Counted from the stretch's first letter, positions 37,621 to 47,198 are shown. The stretch is 64,000 bases of DNA from Salinicoccus luteus DSM 17002 (GCF_000712035.1 NZ_JONV01000010.1:85188-149187); one strand, 5' to 3'. Translations and numbers: made by a program. Notes: generated by a model from the letters alone, not told the origin.

Positions 37621-38426
37621 TCGATCTTAAAGGTATATCAAAAATTTACGGCCAAAAGAAAGTAGTCAATGACGTATCCGTCTCAATTGCCAAGGGGAAA
37701 GTCACCTCCTTCATCGGACCGAACGGTGCCGGGAAGAGTACGCTGCTGTCCATGATTACACGTCTGCTCGACCAGGACAGCGGAGAGGTACTGCTTGAAG
37801 GGAAGAACATTCTCCAGGCGCCGAGTGATGCGCTTGCCAAGAAGATTGCCATCCTGAAGCAGTCCAATCACATGGATCTTAAGATTACGGTACGTGAACT
37901 GATCAGTTTCGGCCGCTTCCCCTATTCAAAGGGAAGGCTGAACGAGAGGGATCATGAAATCATCGATGAGGCGATCAGCTACATGGAACTTGAAGAGTTC
38001 GAGGACCGGTATATCGATGAACTGTCCGGCGGGCAGAGGCAGCGTGTATACATCGCCATGACGATTGCCCAGGATACGGAATACATCTTCCTCGACGAGC
38101 CGCTCAACAACCTTGACATGAAGCACTCTGTGCAGATCATGCAGATTTTGAGGAGACTGGTGAGGGAACGCAACAAAACGATCATCATCGTCATCCATGA
38201 CATCAATTTTGCTTCCTGCTATTCCGACAATATTGTTGCCATGAAAGATGGAAAAGTGGCAATCAGCGGCAAAAAGGATGATGTCATCAAGAAGGAAATC
38301 CTTGAGGATATATATGAAATGGACATCAACATAGAATGCATCTACGGACAGCAGATATGCGTGTACTTCGATGAACACGAGGATGCTTCGGTGGACGACT
38401 TCATCGAGGATCAGGTTCGGGCATAG
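37617..38426 (+). CDS. sstC: SstC-like iron-siderophore ABC ATPase
   Basis: A 269-residue ATPase. GPNGAGKST (34-42), a Q-loop in ILKQSNH, ELSGGQRQRVYIAMTI signature, YIFLDEPLNNLD Walker B and a switch histidine in IVIHDINFA are all intact. It powers the SstA-SstB permease. Gene order, overlap and the Fur box upstream support the role. Confidence 0.9.
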   Translation: MIDLKGISKIYGQKKVVNDVSVSIAKGKVTSFIGPNGAGKSTLLSMITRLLDQDSGEVLLEGKNILQAPSDALAKKIAILKQSNHMDLKITVRELISFGRFPYSKGRLNERDHEIIDEAISYMELEEFEDRYIDELSGGQRQRVYIAMTIAQDTEYIFLDEPLNNLDMKHSVQIMQILRRLVRERNKTIIIVIHDINFASCYSDNIVAMKDGKVAISGKKDDVIKKEILEDIYEMDINIECIYGQQICVYFDEHEDASVDDFIEDQVRA

Positions 38427-38527
38427 TCTATGGAGTGCATACACATTTAAGGAGGTGATGGGGACTTATCGGATATATGGATGTTTTTAGTGGGGGCTGA
38501 AAACACTAATTGGAAAGAGGAATGGAA

Positions 38528-39574
38528 ATGAAGAAATTTTACTTATTGTTTACTGTAATGGTACTCATGGTCCTTGCAGCATGTGGAAATGGAGAAAGTA
38601 CATCCGAAGGTGCAGAATCCGAAAGTGAAGCGTCGGAAACTGAAGGCACCGAGACTGTCGAAGTGGAAAACCAGTTCACGATTTCCGATGAATCTGCCGA
38701 AGGTGAAGAAGCAAGCGAAGAAGTGTCGGAAACGGTGGAAGTGCCGGTAAATCCGGAGAAAGTTGCAGTATTCGACTATGGTGCGCTTTCTACTATCCAT
38801 GAGCTTGGTGAGTCGGACAGTGTTGTCGGACTGCCAAAAGGACAAAGCTCAAGTACCCTGCCTGATGAGCTTGAAGCGTTTCAGGGAGATGAGTATGCAA
38901 ATCTTGGTACACTGAAAGATCCGGACTTTGAGAAAGTTGCTGAACTGCAGCCTGAAGTCATCATGATTTCAGGACGTCAGGCGACTTCTGCCATCATCGA
39001 TGAGTTTGAGAAAGCAGCTCCGGATGCCCAGATCCTGTATGTGGCGCCTTCCAATGAAAACTACTTTGAAGAAGTCAAACATTACACCCAGATGATTGGG
39101 GACATCTATGACAAGTCTTCAGAAGCAGAGTCACTGATTGCAGATTTGGACAGCAAAATCGAAGAAGTGAAGCAGAAAGTGGCGGATACTGATGAAACAA
39201 TGCTGTTCGTCATGGCAAATGAAGGTGAACTTTCAGCGCACGGACCAGGTGGACGTTACGGATTTCTTTTTGAGGACCTGGGCTTTGAACCAGTAGATGA
39301 GGAGATCTCGACTACAAGACATGGCCAGGCCATCAGTTACGAATATATCAATGATAGGAACCCAGGCATCATCCTTGCCCTCGACAGGGGCAGTGCGATT
39401 GGTGGAGAATCCTCCTCCAGCACAGTCCTTGATAATAATGTCATTCAGGATGTGGATGCAATCAAAAATGACAGAATCGTCGATCTCGACGCCAAACTCT
39501 GGTACCTCGCTTCCGGAGGCGTGATGACGACAATCGGTCAGCTGGAAGAAATCGAGCAGGCTCTGGAACAATAG
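38528..39574 (+). CDS. sstD: SstD-like siderophore-binding lipoprotein
   Basis: A 348-residue lipoprotein with lipobox LAAC (C19) and an acidic, serine-rich linker of about 50 residues, then a two-lobed periplasmic-binding fold beginning EKVAVFDYGALSTIHELG. It should capture ferric siderophore outside the membrane and deliver it to SstABC. GAGGAATGG is its ribosome-binding site. A 101-base gap separates it from sstC and holds a strong site AAGGAGGTGATG (38450-38461) that belongs to no clear gene; a 16-codon frame 38481-38531 overlaps its ATG. Confidence 0.88.
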   Translation: MKKFYLLFTVMVLMVLAACGNGESTSEGAESESEASETEGTETVEVENQFTISDESAEGEEASEEVSETVEVPVNPEKVAVFDYGALSTIHELGESDSVVGLPKGQSSSTLPDELEAFQGDEYANLGTLKDPDFEKVAELQPEVIMISGRQATSAIIDEFEKAAPDAQILYVAPSNENYFEEVKHYTQMIGDIYDKSSEAESLIADLDSKIEEVKQKVADTDETMLFVMANEGELSAHGPGGRYGFLFEDLGFEPVDEEISTTRHGQAISYEYINDRNPGIILALDRGSAIGGESSSSTVLDNNVIQDVDAIKNDRIVDLDAKLWYLASGGVMTTIGQLEEIEQALEQ

Positions 39575-39577
39575 AAA

Positions 39578-39612
39578 AAGAAAGGCCCATCAAAAAATTG
39601 ATGGGCCTTTTG
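39578..39612. terminator. Terminator between sstD and murB
   Basis: Arms AAAGGCCCATCAA and TTGATGGGCCTTT around AAAA, A-rich left and TTTT right; works for sstD and possibly convergent murB. Confidence 0.88.
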
Positions 39613-39624
39613 GTATATGCAATG

Positions 39625-40566
39625 TTATTTTTGGCGTTCTGCACGCCTATAGACCGGTTCCCCGATGATGCGGACTTCACGATTGAGGGTCACACCAAAG
39701 AGAGAGTAGACTTTTTTCTGGACATATTCAATCAGGGCTTCATAATCACCTGCTGTGCCACCATCCACATTCACCATGAATCCGGCATGCTTCTTCGAGA
39801 CTTCGACACCACCGATGCGGTGACCCTGAAGACCAGCTTCCTGGATGAGCTTCCCTGCAAAATTGCCGGGTGGCCTCTGAAAGACACTCCCGCATGACGG
39901 ATATTCCAGAGGCTGTTTGGATGAGCGGCGTTCTGTCAGATCATCCATCATTTTCTGGATATCCTCCAATTTACCGGGCTTCAGACTGAATTTGGCTTCG
40001 ACCACAGCATAGTCATTTTCCTGGACCATGCTTTTCCTGTATTCGAGTCCCAGTTCCTCATTCTTTAGTGTAATCCTTTTACCAGTTTCGTCCAAAACGG
40101 TGACTTCCGTGAGACAGTCCTTGATTTCGCCGCCGTAGGCACCCGCGTTCATATAGACAGCACCCCCGACACTCCCGGGGATGCCACAGGCAAATTCCAT
40201 GCCGGTCAGCGACAGGTCTCTTGCGTAGTTGGATACATCAATGATGGCACGGCCGCTGCCCACTGTAATGACACTATTTGACTCGTATAAATAATTTAAC
40301 TCGAGCAGGTTCAATACAATACCACGGACGCCGCCATCCCGTATGATGATGTTCGAACCATTCCCCAGATATGTCACGGGAATATGGTTCTCGTGGCTGT
40401 ACTGGAGGACGCGGGAGGCATCTTCAATGTCATGAACAGTGATATAGAAGTCCGCTGGCCCGCCGGTCCGGGTATATGTATAGTTTTTTAGGGGTTCATA
40501 TGTTTTGATTTCTGAGTGGTCCAAAAGGGACCTTAAATCCTCTTCGATTTGAGTATGGTTCACCAT
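39625..40566 (-). CDS. murB: MurB, UDP-N-acetylenolpyruvoylglucosamine reductase
   Basis: A 313-residue flavoprotein close to staphylococcal MurB (307 residues). [46 protein letters not shown] (FAD-binding) and [14 protein letters not shown] (catalytic serine) are clear. It reduces UDP-GlcNAc-enolpyruvate to UDP-MurNAc for peptidoglycan. The true start is the ATG at 40566 with AAAGGAA in front; the longer frame adds 47 codons without similarity to MurB. Confidence 0.95.
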   Translation of the reverse strand: MVNHTQIEEDLRSLLDHSEIKTYEPLKNYTYTRTGGPADFYITVHDIEDASRVLQYSHENHIPVTYLGNGSNIIIRDGGVRGIVLNLLELNYLYESNSVITVGSGRAIIDVSNYARDLSLTGMEFACGIPGSVGGAVYMNAGAYGGEIKDCLTEVTVLDETGKRITLKNEELGLEYRKSMVQENDYAVVEAKFSLKPGKLEDIQKMMDDLTERRSSKQPLEYPSCGSVFQRPPGNFAGKLIQEAGLQGHRIGGVEVSKKHAGFMVNVDGGTAGDYEALIEYVQKKVYSLFGVTLNREVRIIGEPVYRRAERQK

Positions 40567-40734
40567 AACGTTTCCTTTCAAGACAAAATACTTATCACCA
40601 TTATAATGGAATCTCTGTCCCTTTGCCAATCCAATATGCATTCCGTTGTGATGATTTATGATGTGTGCTATATTTTGTTTAGCATTTGGAGCAGGCGCAG
40701 TCCCCACTATAACAATATGAAAGTGTGACCTTCT

Positions 40735-41634
40735 TTGCAGAATAAAAAAAAATCAATCAGTACATTCGTATTGTTGTCGGTCTTCCTGTTGGCAGGGTGT
40801 ACTTCTGGATTCCGCGCAGATTTTGAGAGCTACATGACAGACATGGAAGACGTCCATGCACTGGATTCGGAATATGATGAGAAGATGAGCCAGTTGGAAA
40901 TCGGTGATCTGCCGGAAGAGCTTTCCCCGAGAAACCAGGATATCGATATGGAAAGATTGGTTTCCCTGAGTGAAACGCTCGATCAGGAAATCATGCCCCA
41001 TGTCACACAGATGAAAGATGCTGTTGAAACCGTCGAGGTTTCCAATGAAGAGCTGGTGGAGCTTCATGATTCATACATTGAGAGTCTGGACCTGAAGCAG
41101 AGCTTCGTTCAGCAGCTGAACGATTATATAGAAACATATTATATGTCGGTCCGTTCCAATGAAGCACTCATCCAATTGAGTCAGACGTTCATGGAAAATC
41201 AGGAGGAAAGGGATGCTGTGATCGATTCCATCAGCAGTGAGGATGAGACTGAAGAAATAGATGCACTCATTGCCCAGATCAATGAAAACAGTACAGAGCT
41301 GGAAGAGGAGTCGGAAGTGCTGCAGCAGGATGAATCAAGGGTCGAGAAGATGGCCCATATCGATGAAGTCATGCTTCCCCTCATCAATGATCATATAGAG
41401 TCACTGAACCAGATGAACCTCGAAACAGACAGGGGCGTGCGTGTCCGGAGCCTGACACTTGAGATGTACTATGGTTTCGAAAAATACTACCAGGAGCGCA
41501 AGAATACGATGCAATATAATGAACAGCTTCAGGAACTGCAACTCCAGAACATCCTGCCATTGCGGGAGACCTATCAGCAGATGGACGAGGAGTACTATGA
41601 GCGGCTGAACGAAATAGAGAGCGAACTGTCATAG
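40735..41634 (+). CDS. EMYY-motif lipoprotein
   Basis: A 299-residue lipoprotein with a lysine-rich signal peptide and lipobox LAGC. The mature part is almost wholly helical and acidic, with long heptad-like stretches, and contains [12 protein letters not shown], the motif that names the staphylococcal EMYY lipoprotein family. Function is unknown. The start is a TTG at 40735 with a poor AAGTGTGA site, diverging from murB. Its 3' end forms the left arm of a terminator. Confidence 0.78.
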   Translation: MQNKKKSISTFVLLSVFLLAGCTSGFRADFESYMTDMEDVHALDSEYDEKMSQLEIGDLPEELSPRNQDIDMERLVSLSETLDQEIMPHVTQMKDAVETVEVSNEELVELHDSYIESLDLKQSFVQQLNDYIETYYMSVRSNEALIQLSQTFMENQEERDAVIDSISSEDETEEIDALIAQINENSTELEEESEVLQQDESRVEKMAHIDEVMLPLINDHIESLNQMNLETDRGVRVRSLTLEMYYGFEKYYQERKNTMQYNEQLQELQLQNILPLRETYQQMDEEYYERLNEIESELS

Positions 41635-41650
41635 TTCGCTCTCTATTTAT
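41612..41650. terminator. Bidirectional terminator within the ends of two genes
   Basis: Arms AATAGAGAGCGAACT and AGTTCGCTCTCTATT, 15 base pairs, loop GTCAT. The left arm is the last coding sequence of the EMYY lipoprotein, and the right arm includes the last codons of the convergent membrane-protein gene. Confidence 0.85.
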
Positions 41651-41885
41651 CTTCTCCCTTGTCCGACTGCTGTCTGTGCATCGGATGGTTGGGATCTTTT
41701 TCAATTTTGGAGATGAAGAGGTTTCTGAGGATCACGGTCGTAATCCAGAATGCAAATACGGCAAGCAGTATGATCGATACGGCTCTGTTGTTCTCGAAGT
41801 CGAGCATGAACAGCAGAACGACAATCAGCAGCGCTGCATTGATAGTATCCAGAAACGTCCATCTTTTAAGTGGTTTATTATTCAT
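41643..41885 (-). CDS. Small two-helix membrane protein, unknown
   Basis: An 80-residue protein with two hydrophobic helices (TINAALLIVVLLFMLDF and AVSIILLAVFAFWITTVIL) and a charged C-terminus. GGAGGAATGAC precedes the ATG at 41885. I do not recognise it; it sits convergent to the EMYY lipoprotein gene, and divergent from ytxJ. Confidence 0.65.
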   Translation of the reverse strand: MNNKPLKRWTFLDTINAALLIVVLLFMLDFENNRAVSIILLAVFAFWITTVILRNLFISKIEKDPNHPMHRQQSDKGEDK

Positions 41886-41988
41886 GTCATTCCTCCAATC
41901 CTTGCCATTATAGCATAGTAGGGAAGCCGATTTGCTAAATCAGGCAATAAATGATAAGTTATTAACAGTTTAATGAGAAGGTGATGAA

Positions 41989-42309
41989 ATGCTAACGAAA
42001 ACAACATCGATTGAAGCTTTTCAAAAGTTGTTGCAGGATAACAAGGATTTCTTTTTTATGAAGCACAGCAGTACATGTCCGATTTCAGCCGATGCCTTCG
42101 AAGAATTCCAGAAGTTCCATTATGAACGGGATATGGATGGATATTATCTGGTAGTTCAGGATCACCGGAAACTTTCCGACTATATCGCTGAACAATTTGC
42201 TATCAAACATGAATCTCCCCAAGCTTTCTATTTTGAGGGTGGAAAGCTCAAGTGGAGTGACTCACACCATAATATTACACTCAAGAACCTCTCCTCAGTA
42301 GAAGATTAG
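41989..42309 (+). CDS. ytxJ: YtxJ, bacillithiol-system monothiol protein
   Basis: A 106-residue thioredoxin-fold protein with a single redox cysteine in SSTCPIS (C31). It resembles YtxJ (also BrxC), which is thought to remove bacillithiol from oxidised proteins. AGAAGGTGATG gives the ribosome-binding site. The single cysteine and length are normal for the family. Confidence 0.88.
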   Translation: MLTKTTSIEAFQKLLQDNKDFFFMKHSSTCPISADAFEEFQKFHYERDMDGYYLVVQDHRKLSDYIAEQFAIKHESPQAFYFEGGKLKWSDSHHNITLKNLSSVED

Positions 42310-42310
42310 G

Positions 42311-42343
42311 ACCAGGATTGCGATAAGCAATCCTGGTTTTTTA
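42311..42343 (+). terminator. Terminator after ytxJ
   Basis: Arms ACCAGGATTGC and GCAATCCTGGT around GATAA, with six Ts; reaches the stop codon of the convergent GGDEF gene. Confidence 0.88.
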
Positions 42344-43387
42344 TATTGGATTGAACATTACACGGTTCTGCCCCTGTTTTTTGGCTGCATGGAGCATGTC
42401 ATCCGCTTCTTTGAGAAGCCTGCCTTTTGTAGCAGGGGCGACAAACTGGTAGCCCACACCGATCGAGACGGTCAGATGTACGGTCTCAGTGTCATTGACA
42501 TGGAAGTTTGAGCGTTCGACACTGTTGCGGATCGCCTCGGCCAGCCTGACCGTCTTGTCGAAGGACAGGTCCGGTATGATCATGGAGAATTCCTCTCCGC
42601 TGCTCCTGAAAAGCATACCGCCGGTCGGCACATGGTTGTTCAGAAGGTGGGCCATCTGCCTGATCAGTGCATCCCCCGAGGCATGGCTGTGCTCATCGTT
42701 GATCAGGCTGAAATTATCGATATCGATGAGCAGCAGGCTGAGCGTGTCACTGTCATCAAGAAGGTGGACGATGGCATTGTCGAGGGACTTCACATTTCCC
42801 AGCTGGGTGAGGAAATCCTTATACTCCTCCTCCTCATAGCGTTTCAGCAGCCTGAGTATCATATTGATGTCCTCATACATCATCATCGCAAAGAACATTA
42901 CGGTGGTGCTTGCCAGGACGAACACGAGCATCTGGAATGGGTTGAGCGCCTGGACAAAGAAATGGATGTTGATGACATACAGGGAAGTGAAGATGATGCT
43001 TGCTGCTGTGAGCTCCTTCAGCTTCTGGAATTTCAGGAAAGGCAGTATCATCATGATCAGGATGTACAGGATGAAGAATATGAGATAGAGCTGCCAATCA
43101 AAATTGAAGATCATATGGTGGAACATGAAGACGATCAGTACCGAACCGATGATCAGGTAGGGTACGCTGTATTTCACCAGAATCAGCAATGGAATGAAGT
43201 AGAGGCTGAAGACCATATCATACATGTGGATGGGCACCATCAGCAGCAGTACGGACAGAGTGGTCATCAGCAGTGCCTGGAAGAATTCCGAATCGATGAA
43301 CCTGCGGTCTTCCAGGTACTGGAGCCGGTGGAACAAGTATATGCCGGTGATGGTGATTGAAATATTCAGTACGAAGTCAATGAGCAT
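42341..43387 (-). CDS. GdpS-like membrane GGDEF-domain protein
   Basis: A 348-residue protein with six or so N-terminal membrane helices (5TM-Lyt-like, residues 1-180) and a C-terminal GGDEF domain (about 195-345). The signature reads S-G-E-E-F (residues 263-267), so the first glycine is serine. The metal ligand D in LLIDIDNFSLIND and the IGVGYQ end are kept. Staphylococcal GdpS has this architecture and is reported to act without making cyclic di-GMP. The start is the ATG at 43387. Confidence 0.82.
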   Translation of the reverse strand: MLIDFVLNISITITGIYLFHRLQYLEDRRFIDSEFFQALLMTTLSVLLLMVPIHMYDMVFSLYFIPLLILVKYSVPYLIIGSVLIVFMFHHMIFNFDWQLYLIFFILYILIMMILPFLKFQKLKELTAASIIFTSLYVINIHFFVQALNPFQMLVFVLASTTVMFFAMMMYEDINMILRLLKRYEEEEYKDFLTQLGNVKSLDNAIVHLLDDSDTLSLLLIDIDNFSLINDEHSHASGDALIRQMAHLLNNHVPTGGMLFRSSGEEFSMIIPDLSFDKTVRLAEAIRNSVERSNFHVNDTETVHLTVSIGVGYQFVAPATKGRLLKEADDMLHAAKKQGQNRVMFNPI

Positions 43388-43412
43388 ATACTTTCCCCCT
43401 CCAGTGCATCTT

Positions 43413-44369
43413 TTATTCCAATTCCAGGTTTTCGCGCAGCTCTCTTCTCAGCTGATTGTATGATTCATCATTCGGAAGGAAGTACCATAGACCATCATCC
43501 AGCCTCTGATCCGTACCTTCCAGTGTAAGGCGTTCCATATTCTTTGCAGCCTCCTGGTAGTCCGAACGGAGGGCGTTGAGCTCACCAAATGGAATATCGG
43601 TCTTTACATTGTCGCTCAATACATTCAATACAGAGTTGAAGTTGGTGATTGTCTGCAGGCTCATGATTTCCTGGGCAATGCCCTGGACCACCTGCTGCTG
43701 CCTGTGCTGTCGGCCGGAGTCGCCGCCTGCACCTTCCGATTTTCTGCTTCTTGAGAAGGCGAGGGCCATATCTCCATCCATTTCGTAGGTCTCACCGGCT
43801 GTGAACTGGTAGCCCGACTGCTGGAAAGTATCCTGGCTTGTTATGGTGACGCCGCCGATTTCATCGATGATTGTAGTGAAGCCGTCCATGTTGATGGACA
43901 CGAAGTGGTCGATGGGCAGATCCAGAAAATTCTCGACAGTGCGTTTCGCCATATCAGGTCCTCCGTATGCGTAGGCATGATTTATCTTCTCGACCGTGCC
44001 CCGATCTGCAATCTCTGTACGTGTATCCCGGGGAATGCTGACTATTTTCCCCTCATCGGTATTGGGATTCAGGGTGACAACCATTATCGTGTCGGAACGC
44101 TGGCCCATGCCGCTTGCATTGCGGTCCTGGTCATCATCCGTACCGAACAGCACGACAGAGACAGGGTCTCCATTCCGGAAGCTGACATCCGTTTCCCTGA
44201 GTTCCGAAGTGGCATTGGAAAAATCATCATCAAACACCTGGCCGGCAGTGCCCTTAAGCTGGAAGTAGACATAGGCGATAAGCCCCGCAAAAACGATGAC
44301 TGATATCAGGATGAGAGCAAGCAATACTTTTATTGCAGGGTGCATCCGTCTTTTTTCTGTTCTTTTCAT
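43413..44369 (-). CDS. LytR-CpsA-Psr family glycopolymer ligase
   Basis: A 318-residue protein with an N-terminal membrane anchor (KVLLALILISVIVFAGLIAYV) and an outside LCP domain. The lipid-phosphate binding residues are seen in GQRSDTIMVV, IPRDTRTEI, INHAYAYGGPDM and FSRSRKSEGAGGDSGRQ with its RQ end. LCP enzymes attach wall teichoic acid or capsule to peptidoglycan, consistent with divergent tagO next door. The start is the ATG at 44369 with AAAGGAG before it. Confidence 0.9.
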   Translation of the reverse strand: MKRTEKRRMHPAIKVLLALILISVIVFAGLIAYVYFQLKGTAGQVFDDDFSNATSELRETDVSFRNGDPVSVVLFGTDDDQDRNASGMGQRSDTIMVVTLNPNTDEGKIVSIPRDTRTEIADRGTVEKINHAYAYGGPDMAKRTVENFLDLPIDHFVSINMDGFTTIIDEIGGVTITSQDTFQQSGYQFTAGETYEMDGDMALAFSRSRKSEGAGGDSGRQHRQQQVVQGIAQEIMSLQTITNFNSVLNVLSDNVKTDIPFGELNALRSDYQEAAKNMERLTLEGTDQRLDDGLWYFLPNDESYNQLRRELRENLELE

Positions 44370-44513
44370 TAAAAATCTCCTTTGATATGGTGACATAATT
44401 ATACAACGAAACCCATGGTATTGAAAAATATAAATGTGCAAAAACAGGTGCGCGTTCCATAAATAAAGTGGAATGTGATATAGTGAATTGGAAATATTTA
44501 AGACGGTGATGAT

Positions 44514-45566
44514 ATGTATACTCTATTTCTATTGACGGTGTCATTCTTGATTTCTTTGATTCTGATGCCAATCTTCATATGGGGAAGCCGTAAATTCGGC
44601 TTTGTCGATTATCCAAACAGCAGAAAAGTGCATTTAAAACCTATACCATACCTCGGAGGTGTGGCAATTCTGATCTCCTTTGCGATCGGCGTGCTCATCT
44701 CCCGTCCAATCGAGGCGGAATACAAAGCAATCATCCTCGGGGGAATCGTCATCGTTATTGTGGGCATCATCGACGACAAGTATGATTTGAAGCCGGGCCT
44801 CAAGCTCATCGGCCAGATAGCGGCCAGCCTGGTGCCGGTCTCCTATGGCATCCTTATCGACCGCATTACACCGTTTGGCATCGAAATCGAGTTTGGCATA
44901 TTGGCCATCCCGATTACGATCCTCTGGATGGTGGGCATCATCAATGCCATCAACCTGGTTGACGGACTGGATGGGCTGGCGACGGGTGTTTCCATCATTG
45001 CGTTGACCAGCATCGGATTCATCACCATTCTGCAGGGCAACATCTTTGTCATGATGATATGCGTCATACTCATCGGCGCCTGCCTTGGCTTTCTGGTGTA
45101 CAACTTCCATCCGGCCAAGATATTCCTCGGGGACAACGGGGCGATGCTGCTCGGTTTCATCATCAGCGTCGTCTCACTGATGGGCTTCAAGAATATTACG
45201 CTGATTTCTTTGTTCTTCCCCATCATCATTCTGGCGGTGCCTTTCATAGACATGTTCTTTGCAGCATTGCGGCGCTACCGCAGCAATGTCTCGCTGGTAA
45301 AGGCGGACCGCAGCCACCTCCACCACCGGCTGCAGAACCTGGGGTATACGCACGCCGAAAGTGTCGTGCTGATCTATTTCATCGCTGCACTCTATTCGGG
45401 GGCGAGCATCATCCTCTATCTGTCCACAATTCCGGGATCGGTCATCATCATTCTGCTGCTGATCCTTACGACGGAAATCATAGTTGAGGCGACCAACCTC
45501 ATCGACAGTGACAGAAAACCAGTCCTGGACTTTGCAAGAAGGCTGTTCCACCGCATATTCCCATAG
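44514..45566 (+). CDS. tagO: TagO/TarO, undecaprenyl-phosphate GlcNAc-1-phosphate transferase
   Basis: A 350-residue membrane enzyme with ten to eleven helices. Conserved catalytic loops are VGIIDDKYDL, NLVDGLDGLATG, FLGDNGAMLLG and DRSHLHHRL. It starts wall teichoic acid assembly by moving GlcNAc-1-phosphate to undecaprenyl phosphate. The position between an LCP gene and yigZ matches staphylococcal order. Stops of tagO and yigZ touch with no spacer. Confidence 0.92.
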   Translation: MYTLFLLTVSFLISLILMPIFIWGSRKFGFVDYPNSRKVHLKPIPYLGGVAILISFAIGVLISRPIEAEYKAIILGGIVIVIVGIIDDKYDLKPGLKLIGQIAASLVPVSYGILIDRITPFGIEIEFGILAIPITILWMVGIINAINLVDGLDGLATGVSIIALTSIGFITILQGNIFVMMICVILIGACLGFLVYNFHPAKIFLGDNGAMLLGFIISVVSLMGFKNITLISLFFPIIILAVPFIDMFFAALRRYRSNVSLVKADRSHLHHRLQNLGYTHAESVVLIYFIAALYSGASIILYLSTIPGSVIIILLLILTTEIIVEATNLIDSDRKPVLDFARRLFHRIFP

Positions 45567-46199
45567 CTACTCTACGGCACTTTCGGCCTGGATCATCTCC
45601 AATTCCTCCAGGCTGGCGGTGTCTTTTGTGATTTCCTGGACACGTTTGAGAAATGCCTCCCGTCCGGTTTCACGGACATGAACCAGGTAGGTGACCTTGT
45701 CTGTATAGGCCGTGTCCCTGATGGTGGTGTCGGAACCTTCCAGTTCATGTTCAAAGCGGTTCGTATACGTGTAGTCCATCGTAATCCTGTATGGTACGAC
45801 ATCGATTTCGACCACTTTTCCAGCTGCATTCACAGCATCGGATGCGGCACCGGAGTAGGCACGGATCAGTCCGCCTGCACCGAGCTTGATGCCGCCGAAA
45901 TACCTGGTGACCACGACGGTCACATTATAGAGCCCTTCCCGTTTGAGCACTTCAAGGATGGGCACCCCCGCCGTGCCGGAAGGTTCTCCGTCATCATCCG
46001 CCTTCTGGATCAGGGCGCTCGGAGTGATGATGTATGCACTGCAGTTGTGGTTGGCATCCTTGTGCTGCGATTTGACGGAGTTTATGAAGGTTTTTGCCGC
46101 TTCTTCGGAATCCGTCCGCTGGATGTATGCAATGAAGCGTGATTTGTTGATGGTCGTTTCGGCAGTCGTGTCTATTCTGTTCATATACTGCTGTTCCAT
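45567..46199 (-). CDS. YigZ/YvyE family (IMPACT) protein
   Basis: A 210-residue protein with the IMPACT signature: KSRFIAYI, NCSAYII, DDDGEPSGTAGVPIL and VTRYFGGIKLGAGGLIRAY, then a small C-terminal ferredoxin-like domain. Eukaryotic IMPACT binds the kinase activator Gcn1, whereas the bacterial role is unclear and possibly ribosome-linked. AGAGGTGAAC precedes the ATG at 46199. Confidence 0.9.
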   Translation of the reverse strand: MEQQYMNRIDTTAETTINKSRFIAYIQRTDSEEAAKTFINSVKSQHKDANHNCSAYIITPSALIQKADDDGEPSGTAGVPILEVLKREGLYNVTVVVTRYFGGIKLGAGGLIRAYSGAASDAVNAAGKVVEIDVVPYRITMDYTYTNRFEHELEGSDTTIRDTAYTDKVTYLVHVRETGREAFLKRVQEITKDTASLEELEMIQAESAVE

Positions 46200-46267
46200 A
46201 TATGTTCACCTCTAGAAACATATTAACACATGGACGGAATCCTTAGGAATGTAGTAAACTATATATC

Positions 46268-46304
46268 AAGTGTGAATGGGAAATTGAAGTGTGAATGGAA
46301 ATTG
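46268..46304 (+). repeat. Tandem 19/18-base repeat before the second degV gene
   Basis: AAGTGTGAATGGGAAATTG is followed directly by AAGTGTGAATGGAAATTG, differing by one base and one deletion. It lies in the leader, just before the ribosome-binding site. Confidence 0.7.
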
Positions 46305-46315
46305 GAGGAACCAGT

Positions 46316-47188
46316 ATGAAGATAGCGGTAGTAGTGGATTCAACGTCCTATCTGCCCACAGGGCTGAAAGAAAAATATGATATCCGTACCATCCCGCTCA
46401 ACGTCATCATGGGTGAACAGTCATATAAAGAGGATGAAGACATTGGCAACGAAGCGTTTTTCGAAGAGATGCGCCGGATGGACGAGCTGCCGAGAACGAG
46501 CCAGCCGTCGATCGGCGACTATATCCTGCTCCTCGAATCTTTGAGGAGCGAAGGGTTTACGGATGTAGTCAGCATCCATCTCTCAAGCCGGCTCAGCGGC
46601 ACCTACCAGAATGCGATGGCTGCAGGCCAGAGTGTCGAAGGCATCAAAATGCATGCAGTAGACTCTGAAATCGCCTGCTATGTCGAGGGATTCCTGGCGC
46701 TCTATGCAGCGCAGAACAAGGACAGGCTCCCACTCGATACACTGCTTGAGCGGCTGGAAGAGATGAAGCGCAGGAAGAATACGAATGCATACCTTATCGT
46801 CGACACCCTGTCGAACCTTCAGAAGGGCGGACGCCTGTCGAATGCCCAGGCGATTGTCGGCAGCATGCTCAAGGTCAAGCCGATACTCCAATTCCAAGAG
46901 GGAAAGATCGTACCGTTCGAAAAGATACGGACGAAGAAGAAGGCGATGAGCCGGGTGGAGGAAGTGTTTGCCAAAGAGATGGAACGTCACAAGGGCAAAC
47001 CGGTGACAGCCGTCATCATCCACAGCAACGCAGAAGAAGAAGGCATGAAATGGATGGAAAGCCTGCAGGCGGACTATCCGGAAATTACATTCAGGTTGAG
47101 CTACTTCGGCCCGGTAATCGCAACGCATCTTGGTGAGGGTGCGCTCGGGCTCGGATATACGACCTACGAAATTGATACAGACTACTGA
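46316..47188 (+). CDS. DegV-family fatty-acid-binding protein (FakB2-like)
   Basis: A 290-residue DegV protein. VVDSTSYLP at the start, SQPSIGDY, HLSSRLSGTYQNAM and the GEGALGLGY end are the family's fatty-acid-contact regions. It sits between yigZ and comFA, as the FakB2-type gene does in staphylococci, so an unsaturated-acid preference is plausible but not readable. TTGGAGGAACCAG precedes the ATG at 46316. Confidence 0.87.
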   Translation: MKIAVVVDSTSYLPTGLKEKYDIRTIPLNVIMGEQSYKEDEDIGNEAFFEEMRRMDELPRTSQPSIGDYILLLESLRSEGFTDVVSIHLSSRLSGTYQNAMAAGQSVEGIKMHAVDSEIACYVEGFLALYAAQNKDRLPLDTLLERLEEMKRRKNTNAYLIVDTLSNLQKGGRLSNAQAIVGSMLKVKPILQFQEGKIVPFEKIRTKKKAMSRVEEVFAKEMERHKGKPVTAVIIHSNAEEEGMKWMESLQADYPEITFRLSYFGPVIATHLGEGALGLGYTTYEIDTDY

Positions 47189-47198
47189 TTATAGAATC

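Noticed and set aside
42632..43360. 242-residue plus-strand frame opposite the GGDEF gene
   Set aside because: Composition is dominated by H, Q, D and E as expected of an antisense of membrane helices.
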